This document shows, in pieces, positions 7,838 to 16,674 of a stretch of 44,810 nt of DNA. The position numbers and the translations under genes are program-made. Location of the stretch: positions 1-44,810 of the forward strand of contig NZ_BCRK01000028.1 in the NCBI RefSeq assembly GCF_001552555.1, in the 5' to 3' direction. Below the pieces are notes generated by a model that saw nothing but the letters and a program-made list of their open reading frames with translations, was not told the origin of the DNA and did no database searches. The stretch is from Nocardiopsis trehalosi NBRC 14201. Its GTDB lineage: Bacteria > Actinomycetota > Actinomycetes > Streptosporangiales > Streptosporangiaceae. The stretch's first letter is position 1. Every line of letters starts with the position of its first letter.

Positions 7838-8832
7838 GGTGGGGGGTCGCCGGGCACGGCGACATCGTCCGGCGCCGGGCGCTGCCGGCGCTGCGCGACC
7901 TGGGCGAGCCGCCCCGGGTGCTGTGGGGGCGCGACCCCGCGCGCACCCGGGCGGCGGCCCGCGACCTCGGCGTGCCCCGCGCGACCACCGACCCCGACGC
8001 GTTCGCCGCGGCGGCCGACGTCGTGTACATCGCCACCCCGGTGGCCGCGCACGCCCCGCTGCTGGCGGCGGCGCTGCGCGCCGGGCGCCCCGCGCTCGTC
8101 GAGAAGCCGCTGTTCGGCGCGCGCGGTCCGGCGGACGGGCCGGTGCCCCCACTGCCGCCACCGGGTGGCCCGGTCGCCGGCGCCGCCTACTACCGGCGGC
8201 TGGCCCCCGCCGTGCTGCGCCTGCGCGAGCTGCTGCGCGGCCGCACCGTGACCGCCGCCGCGTCCGACTTCCGCGCCCCGTTCTCCCCGGCCGCCGACGA
8301 CCCCATGCGGTGGCGGCTCGACCCCGCGGTGGCGGGCGGCGGGGTGCTCGCCGACGCGGGCAGCCACCGCCTCGACCTGCTCTGCCACCTGCTGGGCGGG
8401 GTGCCGGAGGTGGCGGCGGCCGCGGTCGACCGCACCGGCCCCGGCGGGGTCGAGCACGCCGCCCGGCTCCGCCTGGTCTGGCCGTCCGGGGCGACGGCGG
8501 ACGTGCGCGCGGCCTGGGCCGAGGGGCCGGGCCGCGACCGGTTCGCCGTGGCCTGCACCGGCGGCCACCTGGCGCTCGACCCGCTCGACTCCGGCCGGAT
8601 CACCGGCCGCCTCGACGGCGCCGCCGTGGACGAGGTCCACCCCCCGCACGCCAACCCGCACCTGCCGCTCCTGGCCGACTTCGGCCGCGCGGTGCGCGCC
8701 GGGACGGCCCCGGCCTGCCCGGCGGCCGAGGCGTACCGGGTCGACCGGGTCCTGACCGCCGCCTACGCCGCCGCCGACAGCGCGGCCCCGCCCGCCGCCC
8801 CGCTCCGCCGGCTAGGCGGCCAGGCCCGGTAG
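7819..8832 (+). CDS. Gfo/Idh/MocA-family NAD(P)-dependent oxidoreductase
   Basis: The 337-aa protein has an N-terminal Rossmann fold (W-G-V-A-G-H-G-D-I, residues 8-16), the family hallmark E-K-P (95-97) and a C-terminal domain with a G-S-H-R-L-D-L helix. The family oxidises or reduces sugars, cyclitols and related compounds. The ATG at 7819 starts 19 nt before the stop of the MDR dehydrogenase in another frame, so the two are co-translated; the ribosome site is weak. The 3' end overlaps the tail of the convergent F420-type oxidoreductase by 21 nt. Two dehydrogenases in tandem suggest paired oxidation and reduction steps in the neighbouring pathway. Confidence 0.8.
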   Translation: MPRRPLRWGVAGHGDIVRRRALPALRDLGEPPRVLWGRDPARTRAAARDLGVPRATTDPDAFAAAADVVYIATPVAAHAPLLAAALRAGRPALVEKPLFGARGPADGPVPPLPPPGGPVAGAAYYRRLAPAVLRLRELLRGRTVTAAASDFRAPFSPAADDPMRWRLDPAVAGGGVLADAGSHRLDLLCHLLGGVPEVAAAAVDRTGPGGVEHAARLRLVWPSGATADVRAAWAEGPGRDRFAVACTGGHLALDPLDSGRITGRLDGAAVDEVHPPHANPHLPLLADFGRAVRAGTAPACPAAEAYRVDRVLTAAYAAADSAAPPAAPLRRLGGQAR

Positions 8833-9714
8833 CAGCACCGTGGTCCGCTCGCGCTCCTCGGCCGAGCCCATCGGGATCGCCATGAACTCGGTGGTGCCCG
8901 CGTCGGCGTAGCGGCGCAGCCCGCGCGCCACCTCCTCCTCGTCCCCGGCGAGCACGGTCGCGCCGACGGAGGCCAGGCCCTGCCGGTCGAGCACCGCGCG
9001 GTAGCTGGGCATGCCGCCCGCGACCCCCAGCTGCGCGTCCACGTCCGCCCGCACGCGGTCGGGGTCGGCGGTGACGCTGACGCACACCCCGGCGACCACG
9101 CGCGGGCGGGGCCTCCCGGCGGCGTCGGCGCCGCGGGCGAGGGCGGGCACGACCTCGTCGGCGATGAGCGCGGGCCCGCTCCAGGTGAGCACGGTGCCGT
9201 CGGTCGCCTCCCCGGCCAGGCGGAGCATGCGCGGGCCGAGCGCCGAGATGAGGACGGGCGGGGGCGTGGCCCCCGGCAGGGCGAACGGGCCGCCGACGGC
9301 GGTCCAGTGGGGGCCGCGGTGCTCCACCGCCTCACCGCGCAGCAGCGGTGCGAGCGCCGCCAGGTAGTCGCGCAGGTTGGGTTCGGGGGCGGCGAAGGAG
9401 AGCCCGTAGGAGCCCTCGATGATGGCGGCGTGGCTCGGGCCGATCCCCAGCACGATCCGCCCGCCGGTGGCCGCCTGCGCGGTCAGCGCCTGCGCCGCCA
9501 GGGCCAGGGGGTGGCGCGCGTGGCTGCGGACCACGGAGGTGCCCAGGTCGATGCCGGGGGCCGCGCGGCCGATGGCGGCGAACAGCGTGAGCGGGTCCCA
9601 GCCGCCGTTCTCGCCCACCCAGGCCGTGGTGTAGCCGGCCTCGGCGGCCGCGCGGGCGCTCGCCGCCACCTCCTCCGGGGTGCCGTCGGCGGACAGCCAG
9701 ATTCCCATGCGCAT
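8812..9714 (-). CDS. LLM-class (F420-type) oxidoreductase
   Basis: The 300-aa product is a luciferase-like monooxygenase-fold protein of the actinobacterial F420-dependent type. It shows the N-terminal W-V-G-E-N segment, a G-T-S-V-V strand, R-H-P-L-A-L-A-A-Q-A-L-T-A-Q and the G-I-G-P-S-H motif around residues 90-96. Such enzymes use F420 or FMN to oxidise or reduce small molecules; the substrate is unknown. Start ATG 9714 has GGAG 5 nt upstream. The divergent LysR gene 109 bp away probably regulates it. The 3' end overlaps the MocA-type gene, with TAG stops used on both strands. Confidence 0.82.
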   Translation of the reverse strand: MRMGIWLSADGTPEEVAASARAAAEAGYTTAWVGENGGWDPLTLFAAIGRAAPGIDLGTSVVRSHARHPLALAAQALTAQAATGGRIVLGIGPSHAAIIEGSYGLSFAAPEPNLRDYLAALAPLLRGEAVEHRGPHWTAVGGPFALPGATPPPVLISALGPRMLRLAGEATDGTVLTWSGPALIADEVVPALARGADAAGRPRPRVVAGVCVSVTADPDRVRADVDAQLGVAGGMPSYRAVLDRQGLASVGATVLAGDEEEVARGLRRYADAGTTEFMAIPMGSAEERERTTVLLPGLAA

Positions 9715-9823
9715 GGTCGCTCCTCGGGTCGTCGGGTGTCCCATGAAACCGGGGGGAAGACGGCGGGCCAAGACGCGGTTGCCCTGTGCAGCGATAGGCG
9801 GTCGTGATCGGTGGAGGTCGGGC

Positions 9824-10792
9824 ATGGAATTGCGGCAGTTGCGGTACTTCGTCGCGGTCGCCGAGGAGCTGCACTTCGGGCGGGCGGCCGAGCGGCTGCA
9901 CATCGTGCAGCCCGCGGTGAGCCAGCAGGTGCGGCGCCTGGAACGGGAGCTGGGCCTGCGGCTGTTCGACCGCACCCCCCGCCGGGTCCGGCTGACGCCC
10001 GAGGGGCGCGACCTCCTCCCCGAGGCGCGGGCCGTCCTGGCCGCCGCCGAGCGGGTGGAGCTGACGGCGGCGGCGCTGGCCGCCGACCGTCCGCGGCTGC
10101 TGCGCATCGGCACCGGCCCGGGCATCGGGGCGGGGCTCGCCCTCGGCCTGGAGGAGCTCCGGCGCATCGCCCCCGGCCTGCACGTCGAACTCGACGCCCG
10201 CCCGGCGGCCCGGCAGCAGGACGCCGTCCGCTCCGGCGAACTCGACGCCGCGCTGGTGCGCGCCGCCTCGGGCGGCCCCGGCCTGGCGGCGCTGGAGGTC
10301 TGGCGCGAACCGCTGCTGGCGGCCCTGCCCGCCGACCACCCGGCCGCCGCCCGCGCCGCCGTCGACCCGGCGGAGCTGACCGGGCTCCCGCTGCGGCTTC
10401 CGGCGGCCGACACCGACCCCCTGCTGCGCGACCTGGTGCTGCGGGCCTGCCGCGCCGCGGGCGTGGACCCCCGCCTCGGCCGCCCGGCGGGGACGGTCGC
10501 GGACACCCTGGTGGAGATCGGCGCCGGCCCGCCCGCCTGGACGGTGGTCTACGGCGAGCCCCCCGCGACGCCGCCGTACCGGACCGCCGTGCTGCCGTTC
10601 GCGCCCGCGCTGTCCGTGCCGGTCGCCCTGGTGCTGTCGGCGACGCGGCCGCCGCACTGCGTGCGGGCGCTGCGCGCCGCCTTCACCGCCCCCGACGTGG
10701 TGGCCGGTCCGCGGTTCCCGGCGCAGGCCCCGGCGCCGGATCAGGGCCGGAGCAGGGAGCGGGTCCAGCCGCCGCCGGTGGCGGCGGTGTAG
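9824..10792 (+). CDS. LysR-family transcriptional regulator
   Basis: The 322-aa protein begins with a classic LysR helix-turn-helix: M-E-L-R-Q-L-R-Y-F at the N-terminus, then H-F-G-R-A-A-E-R-L and P-A-V-S-Q-Q within residues 1-60. The remainder is a periplasmic-binding-like effector domain. The ATG has GGAGG 6 nt upstream. LysR proteins usually control the divergent neighbour, here the F420-type oxidoreductase. The last 52 nt overlap the convergent PdxH-like gene, which may link their expression through antisense effects (inference). The effector is unknown. Confidence 0.88.
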   Translation: MELRQLRYFVAVAEELHFGRAAERLHIVQPAVSQQVRRLERELGLRLFDRTPRRVRLTPEGRDLLPEARAVLAAAERVELTAAALAADRPRLLRIGTGPGIGAGLALGLEELRRIAPGLHVELDARPAARQQDAVRSGELDAALVRAASGGPGLAALEVWREPLLAALPADHPAAARAAVDPAELTGLPLRLPAADTDPLLRDLVLRACRAAGVDPRLGRPAGTVADTLVEIGAGPPAWTVVYGEPPATPPYRTAVLPFAPALSVPVALVLSATRPPHCVRALRAAFTAPDVVAGPRFPAQAPAPDQGRSRERVQPPPVAAV

Positions 10793-11436
10793 CGCAGCCG
10801 GATGTGGGCGCGGTCGCGGTCGGCCTGCCAGAACTCCACGTACTCGGGGCGCAGCGTGTACAGGGTCCAGTGGGGGTCGACCAGGCCCGGGTCGGCGGCG
10901 ACGCGCGCCCGCGCGGCGGCGGTGGCCTCGGCCAGTTCGGCGCGCGACGCGACGGGTGTGCTCTGCCCCCCGGCCAGCGCCTCGGCGCGCGCGGCGGGCG
11001 AGCGGGCGAGGAAGTCGGCGGCGCAGCGGCGGGGGTCCTCGGGCGCCACGGTGCCCCGTACGCGCACCTGGCGGGCCACCCGGCTCCAGTAGAAGGCGAG
11101 CGCGGCGTGCGGGTTCGCGGCGAGCTCGGCGCCCTTGGGCCCGGCCGACGTCGACGCGAACCGCCACCCGTCGGCGTCGACGTCCTTGAGCAGCAGGAAC
11201 CGCGACGACGGCCGGCCCTCGGCGTCGACGGTCGCCAGGTTCACCACGTGCGGCTCCGCCACCCCGGCCGCAACGGCGTGGTCGAGCCAGGACGCGAACA
11301 GCTCGACGGGGTCGTCGGGCGCCGCGTCGGGGTCGAACCTCGGGATGGCGGTGGCGAACACGGGCAGCGCGCGCAGCCGGGCGCGCAGCCCGCTGTGCGC
11401 CGGGCGCTCGGGCGGGGGTGCGGGCGCAGGGGTCAT
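10741..11436 (-). CDS. Pyridoxamine 5'-phosphate oxidase-family flavoprotein
   Basis: The 231-aa protein follows the PdxH layout: an N-terminal helix with D-P-V-E-L-F-A-S-W, the FMN-binding strand P-S-S-R-F-L-L-L-K-D (about 83-92), S-x-x-G-P-K-G-A-E-L, A-L-A-F-Y-W and R-Q-V-R-V-R-G, and a C-terminal dimerisation region. True PdxH oxidises PNP/PMP to PLP with FMN. The C-terminus diverges from PdxH (it lacks a clear R-L-x-P ending), so a phenazine-type PhzG-like or other flavin oxidase role is possible. Start ATG 11436 has GGAGGA just upstream. It lies divergent from the siderophore-interacting protein gene. Confidence 0.75.
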   Translation of the reverse strand: MTPAPAPPPERPAHSGLRARLRALPVFATAIPRFDPDAAPDDPVELFASWLDHAVAAGVAEPHVVNLATVDAEGRPSSRFLLLKDVDADGWRFASTSAGPKGAELAANPHAALAFYWSRVARQVRVRGTVAPEDPRRCAADFLARSPAARAEALAGGQSTPVASRAELAEATAAARARVAADPGLVDPHWTLYTLRPEYVEFWQADRDRAHIRLRYTAATGGGWTRSLLRP

Positions 11437-11541
11437 GGTGTCCTCCGCGGACGGGGCCGGAACGGAGATCCTACGCCGTCCCCCGGCCCCGGACCGGGCG
11501 GCACCGGCGCGCCCGGGCGGGCCGTGGTGGACCACGGCGTC

Positions 11542-11557
11542 GGTTAGGGTTACCTAA
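11542..11557. promoter_or_regulatory. Iron box (DmdR/IdeR-type operator)
   Basis: GGTTAGGGTTACCTAA matches 14 of 16 positions of the core GGTTAGGCTAACCTAA of the actinobacterial DtxR/IdeR/DmdR iron box. It lies 48 bp upstream of the siderophore-interacting protein start, the expected place for iron-dependent repression of an iron-release reductase. Confidence 0.75.
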
Positions 11558-11604
11558 CGCCCCGGGGAGGCCGGGGGACGCGGACGTACGGAAGGCGGGC
11601 GGCC

Positions 11605-12456
11605 ATGGCGGAACGGACGGGCGGACGCGGCAGGGCGGTCCATCGCGGCCGGGTGGTGCACGCCGCCCACGTGACCCCGCACATGATCCGGGTGGTCCTC
11701 GGCGGCGACGGCCTCGCCGCCTTCGACGCGGGGGCCTGCACCGACCACTACGTCAAGCTGCTCTTCCCGGCGCCCGGCACCGACCTCCCCGAGCCCTTCG
11801 ACATCGACGCGGCCCGCCGCGACCTGCCGCGCGACCAGTGGCCGCGCATGCGCACCTACACGGTCCGCGCCTGGGACCCCGCCGCCCGCGAACTGACCGT
11901 CGACTTCGTCCACCACGGCGACCGCGGCCTGGCCGGGCCCTGGGCCGCCGCGGCGCGGCCCGGCGACGAGATCCTGTTCCTCGGCCCCGGCGGCGGCTAC
12001 GCGCCCGCGCCCGACGCCGAACGCCACCTGCTCGCCGGGGACGAGAGCGCCCTGCCCGCCATCGCCGCCTCGGTCGAGCGGCTGCCCGAGGGCGTCCCGG
12101 CCGACGTCGTCGTCGAGGTCGCCGGCCCCGCCGAGGAGCAGAAGCTCGCCGCGCACAGCGGCGTCCGCGTCCAGTGGGTGCACCGGGGCGACCGGCCCGT
12201 TGGCGAGGGGCTGGTCGCGGCCGTCCGGGCCCTCGGCGCGCCGACGGGCGACCTGCACGCCTTCGTGCACGGCGAGGCCGGCTTCGTCCGCGAGCTGCGC
12301 CGCCTGCTCCGGGTGGAGTGGGGGGTGCCCCGCGAGCGGCTGTCCATCTCCGGCTACTGGCGCACGGGCAGCGACGAGGACGGCTGGCAGGCCGGCAAGG
12401 CCGAGTGGAACGCCGGGGTGGAGCGCGAGGAGGCCGCCGCGCTCGGCGGCGCCTGA
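11605..12456 (+). CDS. Siderophore-interacting FAD/NAD(P)H reductase
   Basis: The 283-aa protein has the two SIP domains: an FAD-binding barrel with R-M-R-T-Y-T-V-R at about 75-82, the F-V-H-H-G-D-R-G-L-A-G-P-W flavin/pyrimidine-binding stretch at about 97-109, and a C-terminal NAD(P)H-binding domain ending in S-G-Y-W-R-T-G near residue 250. Members (ViuB/YqjH type) reduce ferric siderophores in the cytoplasm to release iron. The upstream iron box fits repression by a DmdR/IdeR-type regulator when iron is plentiful. It appears to be a single-gene unit closed by a hairpin at 12461. Confidence 0.88.
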   Translation: MAERTGGRGRAVHRGRVVHAAHVTPHMIRVVLGGDGLAAFDAGACTDHYVKLLFPAPGTDLPEPFDIDAARRDLPRDQWPRMRTYTVRAWDPAARELTVDFVHHGDRGLAGPWAAAARPGDEILFLGPGGGYAPAPDAERHLLAGDESALPAIAASVERLPEGVPADVVVEVAGPAEEQKLAAHSGVRVQWVHRGDRPVGEGLVAAVRALGAPTGDLHAFVHGEAGFVRELRRLLRVEWGVPRERLSISGYWRTGSDEDGWQAGKAEWNAGVEREEAAALGGA

Positions 12457-12460
12457 CCCC

Positions 12461-12496
12461 CCGACTGACCGGCCGCCGCGCCGCCCGGTCAGTCGG
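12461..12496. terminator. Hairpin terminator, probably bidirectional
   Basis: A perfect 12-bp stem (CCGACTGACCGG pairing with CCGGTCAGTCGG) with a 12-nt loop starts 5 nt after the siderophore-interacting gene and faces the convergent xylA. The rest of 12497-12619 shows no gene with a usable start. Confidence 0.7.
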
Positions 12497-12619
12497 TCGG
12501 GATGAGGAACCCGCCGGTGTCGAGCTTGAGCTCGAACAGCCGCGTCGGTCGACCTGGAACTGCTGTGCCCGGGCGCCGGCGCCGCGCGGCCGGGGCCGCG
12601 CCGCGCGGCCGGGCGCGGC

Positions 12620-13777
12620 TCAGCGGACCCCGAGGAGGTGGTCCACGGCGAGCTGGTCGAGGCGCTCGAACGCGTAGCCGCGCTCGGCCACCGCCGCCAG
12701 GTCCAGCTCCTCGGCGAGCAGGTCGGCCGTCGTCTCCCCGGGGTCGAGCGTGGGCCGGGCGAGTTCGCCGACCCGGGCGGCCTCCAGCGCCGCCGCGACC
12801 TCGGGGTCGGCGCGGAACGCCGCCGCCTTCTCCCGCAGCACGAGGTAGTTGCGCATGCAGCCCGCCGCCGACTCCCACACGCCCGCCATGTCCTCGGTCC
12901 GCGGCGGCTTGAAGTCGAAGTGGCGCGGCCCCTCGTAGCCCGCGCTCTCCAGCAGGTCGACCAGGAAGAACGCCTCCTTCACGTCGCCCGCGCCGAACCG
13001 CAGGTCCTGGTCGTACTTGACGCCGCGCTGCCCGTTCAGGTCGATGTGGAACAGCTTGCCGTGCCACAGCGCCTGGGCGACGCCGTGCGCGAAGTTCAGC
13101 CCGGCCATCTGCTCGTGGCCGACCTCCGGGTTGACGCCGACCATCTCCGGGTGCTCCAGCTCGGAGATGAACGCGAGCGCGTGGCCCACCGTGGGCAGCA
13201 GCACGTCGCCGCGCGGCTCGTTCGGCTTGGGCTCGATGGCGAACCGCAGGTCGTAGCCCCGGTCGCGGACGTGCGCGCAGAGCAGGTCGAACGCCTCGCG
13301 CAGCCGGTCCAGCGCCGCCCGGTCGTCCTTGCCGGCCTCGGTCTCGGCGCCGTCCTGGCCGCCCCAGCACACGAAGGTGCGGGCGCCCATCTCGACCGCC
13401 AGCTCGATGTTGCGCAGCACCTTGCGCAGCGCGTAGCGGCGCACGTCGCGGCTGTTGGAGGTGAACCCGCCGTCGCGGAACACCGGGTGGGTGAACAGGT
13501 TGGTGGTCACCATCGGCACCACCAGCCCCGTCTCGTCCAGCGCGGCGCGGAACCGCTTGAGGACGGCGGCGCGCGCGGCGGCGTCGCTGCCGGGCGGGAT
13601 GAGGTCGTCGTCGTGGAAGGTGATGCCGTAGGCGCCCAGGTCGGCGAGGCGGCGGACGGCCTCGGCGCCGTCGAGGGGCGGGCGGACGGCGTCGCCGAAC
13701 GTGTTGACGCCGCGCCAGCCGACCGTCCACAGGCCGAAGCTGAACTTGTCCTCGGGGACGGGGCGGTAGTCGGTCAT
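12620..13777 (-). CDS. xylA: Xylose isomerase
   Basis: The 385-aa product has the class I actinobacterial xylose isomerase layout: catalytic H55 and D58 in F-H-D-D-D-L, W-G-G in the centre (138-140), metal and substrate residues E182 and K184 in I-E-P-K-P-N-E-P, and V-G-H-E-Q-M-A-G downstream. It interconverts D-xylose and D-xylulose in the cytoplasm using two divalent metal ions. Start ATG 13777 has GAGGA just upstream. It lies 10 nt downstream of xylB in a leftward xylB-xylA operon. A ROK repressor is divergent, so induction by xylose is expected. Confidence 0.97.
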   Translation of the reverse strand: MTDYRPVPEDKFSFGLWTVGWRGVNTFGDAVRPPLDGAEAVRRLADLGAYGITFHDDDLIPPGSDAAARAAVLKRFRAALDETGLVVPMVTTNLFTHPVFRDGGFTSNSRDVRRYALRKVLRNIELAVEMGARTFVCWGGQDGAETEAGKDDRAALDRLREAFDLLCAHVRDRGYDLRFAIEPKPNEPRGDVLLPTVGHALAFISELEHPEMVGVNPEVGHEQMAGLNFAHGVAQALWHGKLFHIDLNGQRGVKYDQDLRFGAGDVKEAFFLVDLLESAGYEGPRHFDFKPPRTEDMAGVWESAAGCMRNYLVLREKAAAFRADPEVAAALEAARVGELARPTLDPGETTADLLAEELDLAAVAERGYAFERLDQLAVDHLLGVR

Positions 13778-13787
13778 GGGTCCTCGC

Positions 13788-15200
13788 TCATTCTGCTCGG
13801 TCGGTGGCGGCGGTGAGCGCCGCGCGCGCCCGCGCGTAGCGCTCGCGGACGTGCGGGGCGGGGTCGGCGGTGGACTCCTCGGCGGGCCGGGCGGTCCAGG
13901 CGGGCGGCGCGGCGCCCCCCGCCAGCGCCCACGCGGCCTGCCGGGCGGCGCCGTCGGCCACGTACTCCCCGGCCTCGGGGACGAGGACGGGGCGGCCGAA
14001 GACCTGCGGGGCGACGGCGCGGACGGCGCGCGAGCGGGCGGCGCCGCCGATGAGCAGCACCCGCTCGGCGGGCACGCCCTGGGCGGTGAGGGCGTCGACC
14101 GCGTCGGCGAGCCCGCACAGCATGCCCTCCACGAACGCGCGGGCGATGGCGGGCGGCTCCAGGTTGGCGCGGGTGATCCCGTCGAGCCGGCCGGTGGCCT
14201 CGGGCAGGTCGGGGGTGCGCTCGCCGTCGAGGTAGGGCAGCAGCACCAGGCCGCGGGCCCCGGGCGGGGCGGCCAGCGCGAGCGCGTCGAACCCGGCGGG
14301 GTCGGTGCCGAGCATCCGGGCGCCCGCGTCCAGGACCCGCGCGGCGTTGAGGGTGCACACCAGCGGCAGGAAGCGCCCGGTGGCGTCGGCGAACCCGGCG
14401 ACCAGGCCGGAGGGGTCGGCGGAGGGGGCACCGGCCACCGCGAACGCCGTGCCCGAGGTGCCCAGCGACACCACGACGTCACCGGGTCGGGCGTCCAGGC
14501 CCAGGGCGGCCGCCATGTTGTCGCCGGTCCCGGCGGAGACGGTGCCGATGGGCGGCAGGCCGGGGACGCGCACGGCCGGCCCGGCCTCGGCGGGGCCGGC
14601 GACGCGCGGGGTGGCGAGGTCGCGGCCGAAGGCGCGGCGGAGCAGGTCGGTGCGGTACGTCCCGGCCGCCGGGTCGAAGTAGCCGGTGCCGGAGGCGTCG
14701 CCCCGGTCGGTGGCGGGTTCGGCCGCGCCCCCGGTGAGGCGCCAGGTCAGCCAGTCGTGCGGGAGGAGCACGCGCTCCGCGCGGCGGGCGGCCTCGGGTT
14801 CGTGCTCGGCCAGCCAGCGCAGCTTGGTGACGGTGAAGCTGGCGACGGGCACCGATCCGGTGGCGCGCGCCCACGCCGCGGCGCCGAGTTCGGCCACCAG
14901 GTCGCGGGCGGCCCCGGCCGACCGGGTGTCGTTCCACAGCAGAGCGGGGCGGACGACCGCGCCGTCGCCGTCAAGGGCGACCATGCCGTGCTGCTGGGCG
15001 GCCACCCCGATCGCGTCGACGCCGTCGAGGAGGCCGCCGCCGGCGGCGGTGAGCAGCGCCCGCCACCACTCCTCGGGGTCGACCTCGGTGCCGTCGGGGT
15101 GGGGGGCGGCGGCCGAGCGGACGAGGGCGCCGGTGTCGGCGCGGCGGACCACGATCTTGGTGCCCTGGGTGGAGGAGTCGACGCCGGCGACGAGGGACAT
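13788..15200 (-). CDS. xylB: Xylulokinase
   Basis: The 470-aa protein is an FGGY-family kinase: N-terminal D-S-S-T-Q-G-T-K phosphate loop, A-A-Q-Q-H-G-M sugar-binding motif, [16 protein letters not shown] with the expected catalytic aspartate, S-L-G-T-S-G-T-A adenosine loop and a C-terminal G-G-A-A-R-S ATP-site motif. It phosphorylates D-xylulose to xylulose 5-phosphate, feeding the pentose phosphate pathway. Start ATG 15200 has GGAGG 5 nt upstream. It is the first gene of xylB-xylA; the operator at 15244 lies just upstream. Confidence 0.96.
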   Translation of the reverse strand: MSLVAGVDSSTQGTKIVVRRADTGALVRSAAAPHPDGTEVDPEEWWRALLTAAGGGLLDGVDAIGVAAQQHGMVALDGDGAVVRPALLWNDTRSAGAARDLVAELGAAAWARATGSVPVASFTVTKLRWLAEHEPEAARRAERVLLPHDWLTWRLTGGAAEPATDRGDASGTGYFDPAAGTYRTDLLRRAFGRDLATPRVAGPAEAGPAVRVPGLPPIGTVSAGTGDNMAAALGLDARPGDVVVSLGTSGTAFAVAGAPSADPSGLVAGFADATGRFLPLVCTLNAARVLDAGARMLGTDPAGFDALALAAPPGARGLVLLPYLDGERTPDLPEATGRLDGITRANLEPPAIARAFVEGMLCGLADAVDALTAQGVPAERVLLIGGAARSRAVRAVAPQVFGRPVLVPEAGEYVADGAARQAAWALAGGAAPPAWTARPAEESTADPAPHVRERYARARAALTAATDRAE

Positions 15201-15243
15201 GGGGGCCTCCGGGGCGTTCTCGCCGGTAGGGGGTGGACACCGA

Positions 15244-15268
15244 TTAGTTTGGTTTCCGTACGAACTAA
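15244..15268. promoter_or_regulatory. Xyl operator (ROK/XylR type)
   Basis: A 25-bp inverted repeat with arms TTAGTTTG and CGAACTAA is centred in the 109-bp gap between xylB and the divergent ROK gene. Length, arms and spacing match the Bacillus subtilis XylR operator (arms TTAGTTTG / CAAACTAA), so xylose-responsive repression of both genes is expected. Confidence 0.8.
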
Positions 15269-15309
15269 AAGTCAATAGGCTGGCGGGCGAGTCGGCGGGA
15301 GGGCGGGCG

Positions 15310-16569
15310 ATGGACGACGGGGTCAAGAGCGGGCAGCACGCCGTGCGCACCAGCAACCTGGGCCTCATCCTCCGCGCCGTCCGCCGGCGCGCGCCCTGCT
15401 CCCGCGCCGAGGTCGCCGCCGCCACCGGGCTCACCAAGTCGACCGTGTCGAGCCTGGTCGGCGAGCTGATCGACCGCGGCCTGCTGCGCGAGGCCGGCGC
15501 CGCGGCGGGCGAGCGCCGCGTCGGGCGCCCCGGGGTCATGCTGGAGGTCGACGACCGCTCCATCGCGGCGATCGGCCTGGAGGTCAACGTCGACTACCTG
15601 ACCATCGTCGCGGTCGACCTGGTCGAGCGGGAGCTGTTCTCCCGGCACGCCGACTTCGACGCCCGCGCCGCCGGCCCCGGCGCCAGCGTGCACCGCATGG
15701 CCGCCCTGCTCGCCGAGGCCCTGGCCGACCCGCTGCTGGCCGAGCGCACCGTCCTGGGCGTGGGCATCGCCGTGCCCGGCCTGGTCGACGCCGCCACCGG
15801 CACCGTCACCCACGCGCCCAACCTGCGCTGGCACGACGTCGCCCTGCGCGGCCCGGTGGCCGCCGCGCTCGCCCGGCAGGGCCTCGGCGCGGTACCGGTG
15901 GCCGTCGACAACGACGCCGGCCTGGGCGCGGTCGCCGAGCACCGGGGCGGCCACCTCGCGGGCACCCCCGACCTCGTCTACGTCACCGGCGAGGTCGGCA
16001 TCGGCGCCGGCGTCCTCGTGGGCGGGGTGCCGCTGCGCGGCGCCCGCGGCTACGGCGGCGAGATCGGGCACATGCCCGTCGACCGCGGCGGGCCGCGCTG
16101 CGGGTGCGGCCGCCGCGGCTGCCTGGAGGCGCGCGCCGGGATCGCCGCCATCCTCCGGGGCACCGTCCCCGACCTGCTCCCCGACGGACCCCTCGCCGGG
16201 GCGGCCATCGCCCGCGCGGTGCGCGCCACGGCCGAGCGCGCCGCCTCGGGCGACGCCCGGGCGCGCGGCGCCCTGGCCGAGGCGGGGGAGTGGCTGGGCC
16301 GCGCCGCGGCCGTCCTCGCCAACCTGCTCGACCCCAGCGCGATCGTCCTCGGCGGCTACTTCGTGCCGCTGGCCCCCTGGCTGCTGCCCGCCTGCGAGGC
16401 CGCGGTGGCCGCCCACACCATCGCCCCGCCGCGCGGCGGGGCGCTCGTGCACGCCTCCACGCTGGGCCTGCGCGCGGCCGCGCGCGGCGGTGCCGCCTCA
16501 CTGGTCGACGCCCTCGACCGGGGCCGGCTGCCGCTGCCGCCCCGGCGGCGGCCCGCCCCCCGCGGGTGA
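15310..16569 (+). CDS. xylR: ROK-family xylose repressor
   Basis: The 419-aa protein has an N-terminal winged helix (about 18-65, with [18 protein letters not shown]) fused to a ROK sugar-kinase-like domain. It shows the G-E-I-G-H-M motif and the zinc site [13 protein letters not shown] repressors bind an operator and release it on binding sugar. Its divergence from xylBA and the operator in between identify it as XylR. The ATG follows a GGGAGGGCGGG stretch. Autorepression is likely, since the operator lies about 42 bp upstream of its start. The symbol rests on context plus family. Confidence 0.88.
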   Translation: MDDGVKSGQHAVRTSNLGLILRAVRRRAPCSRAEVAAATGLTKSTVSSLVGELIDRGLLREAGAAAGERRVGRPGVMLEVDDRSIAAIGLEVNVDYLTIVAVDLVERELFSRHADFDARAAGPGASVHRMAALLAEALADPLLAERTVLGVGIAVPGLVDAATGTVTHAPNLRWHDVALRGPVAAALARQGLGAVPVAVDNDAGLGAVAEHRGGHLAGTPDLVYVTGEVGIGAGVLVGGVPLRGARGYGGEIGHMPVDRGGPRCGCGRRGCLEARAGIAAILRGTVPDLLPDGPLAGAAIARAVRATAERAASGDARARGALAEAGEWLGRAAAVLANLLDPSAIVLGGYFVPLAPWLLPACEAAVAAHTIAPPRGGALVHASTLGLRAAARGGAASLVDALDRGRLPLPPRRRPAPRG

Positions 16570-16623
16570 GCGGACCGGCGCGGCGAGTAGCCCGGCGCGG
16601 CCGGGCGGACCCCGGACACGGCG

Positions 16624-16660
16624 GCGCCCCCGGTGCGGCAGCGGGAGCCGCCGGGGGCGC
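16624..16660. terminator. Hairpin terminator between convergent genes
   Basis: GCGCCCCCGG pairs perfectly with CCGGGGGCGC across a 17-nt loop. It lies between the ROK gene and the convergent HTH regulator and can serve both strands. Confidence 0.65.
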
Positions 16661-16674
16661 GGAGCGTGCCGCCG

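Noticed and set aside
12489-13730. Leftward frame ending in a plausible-looking peptide between the SIP gene and xylA
   Set aside because: Most of it is a shadow of xylA in another frame. The last residues (12489-12545) look protein-like but have no start codon or ribosome site of their own.
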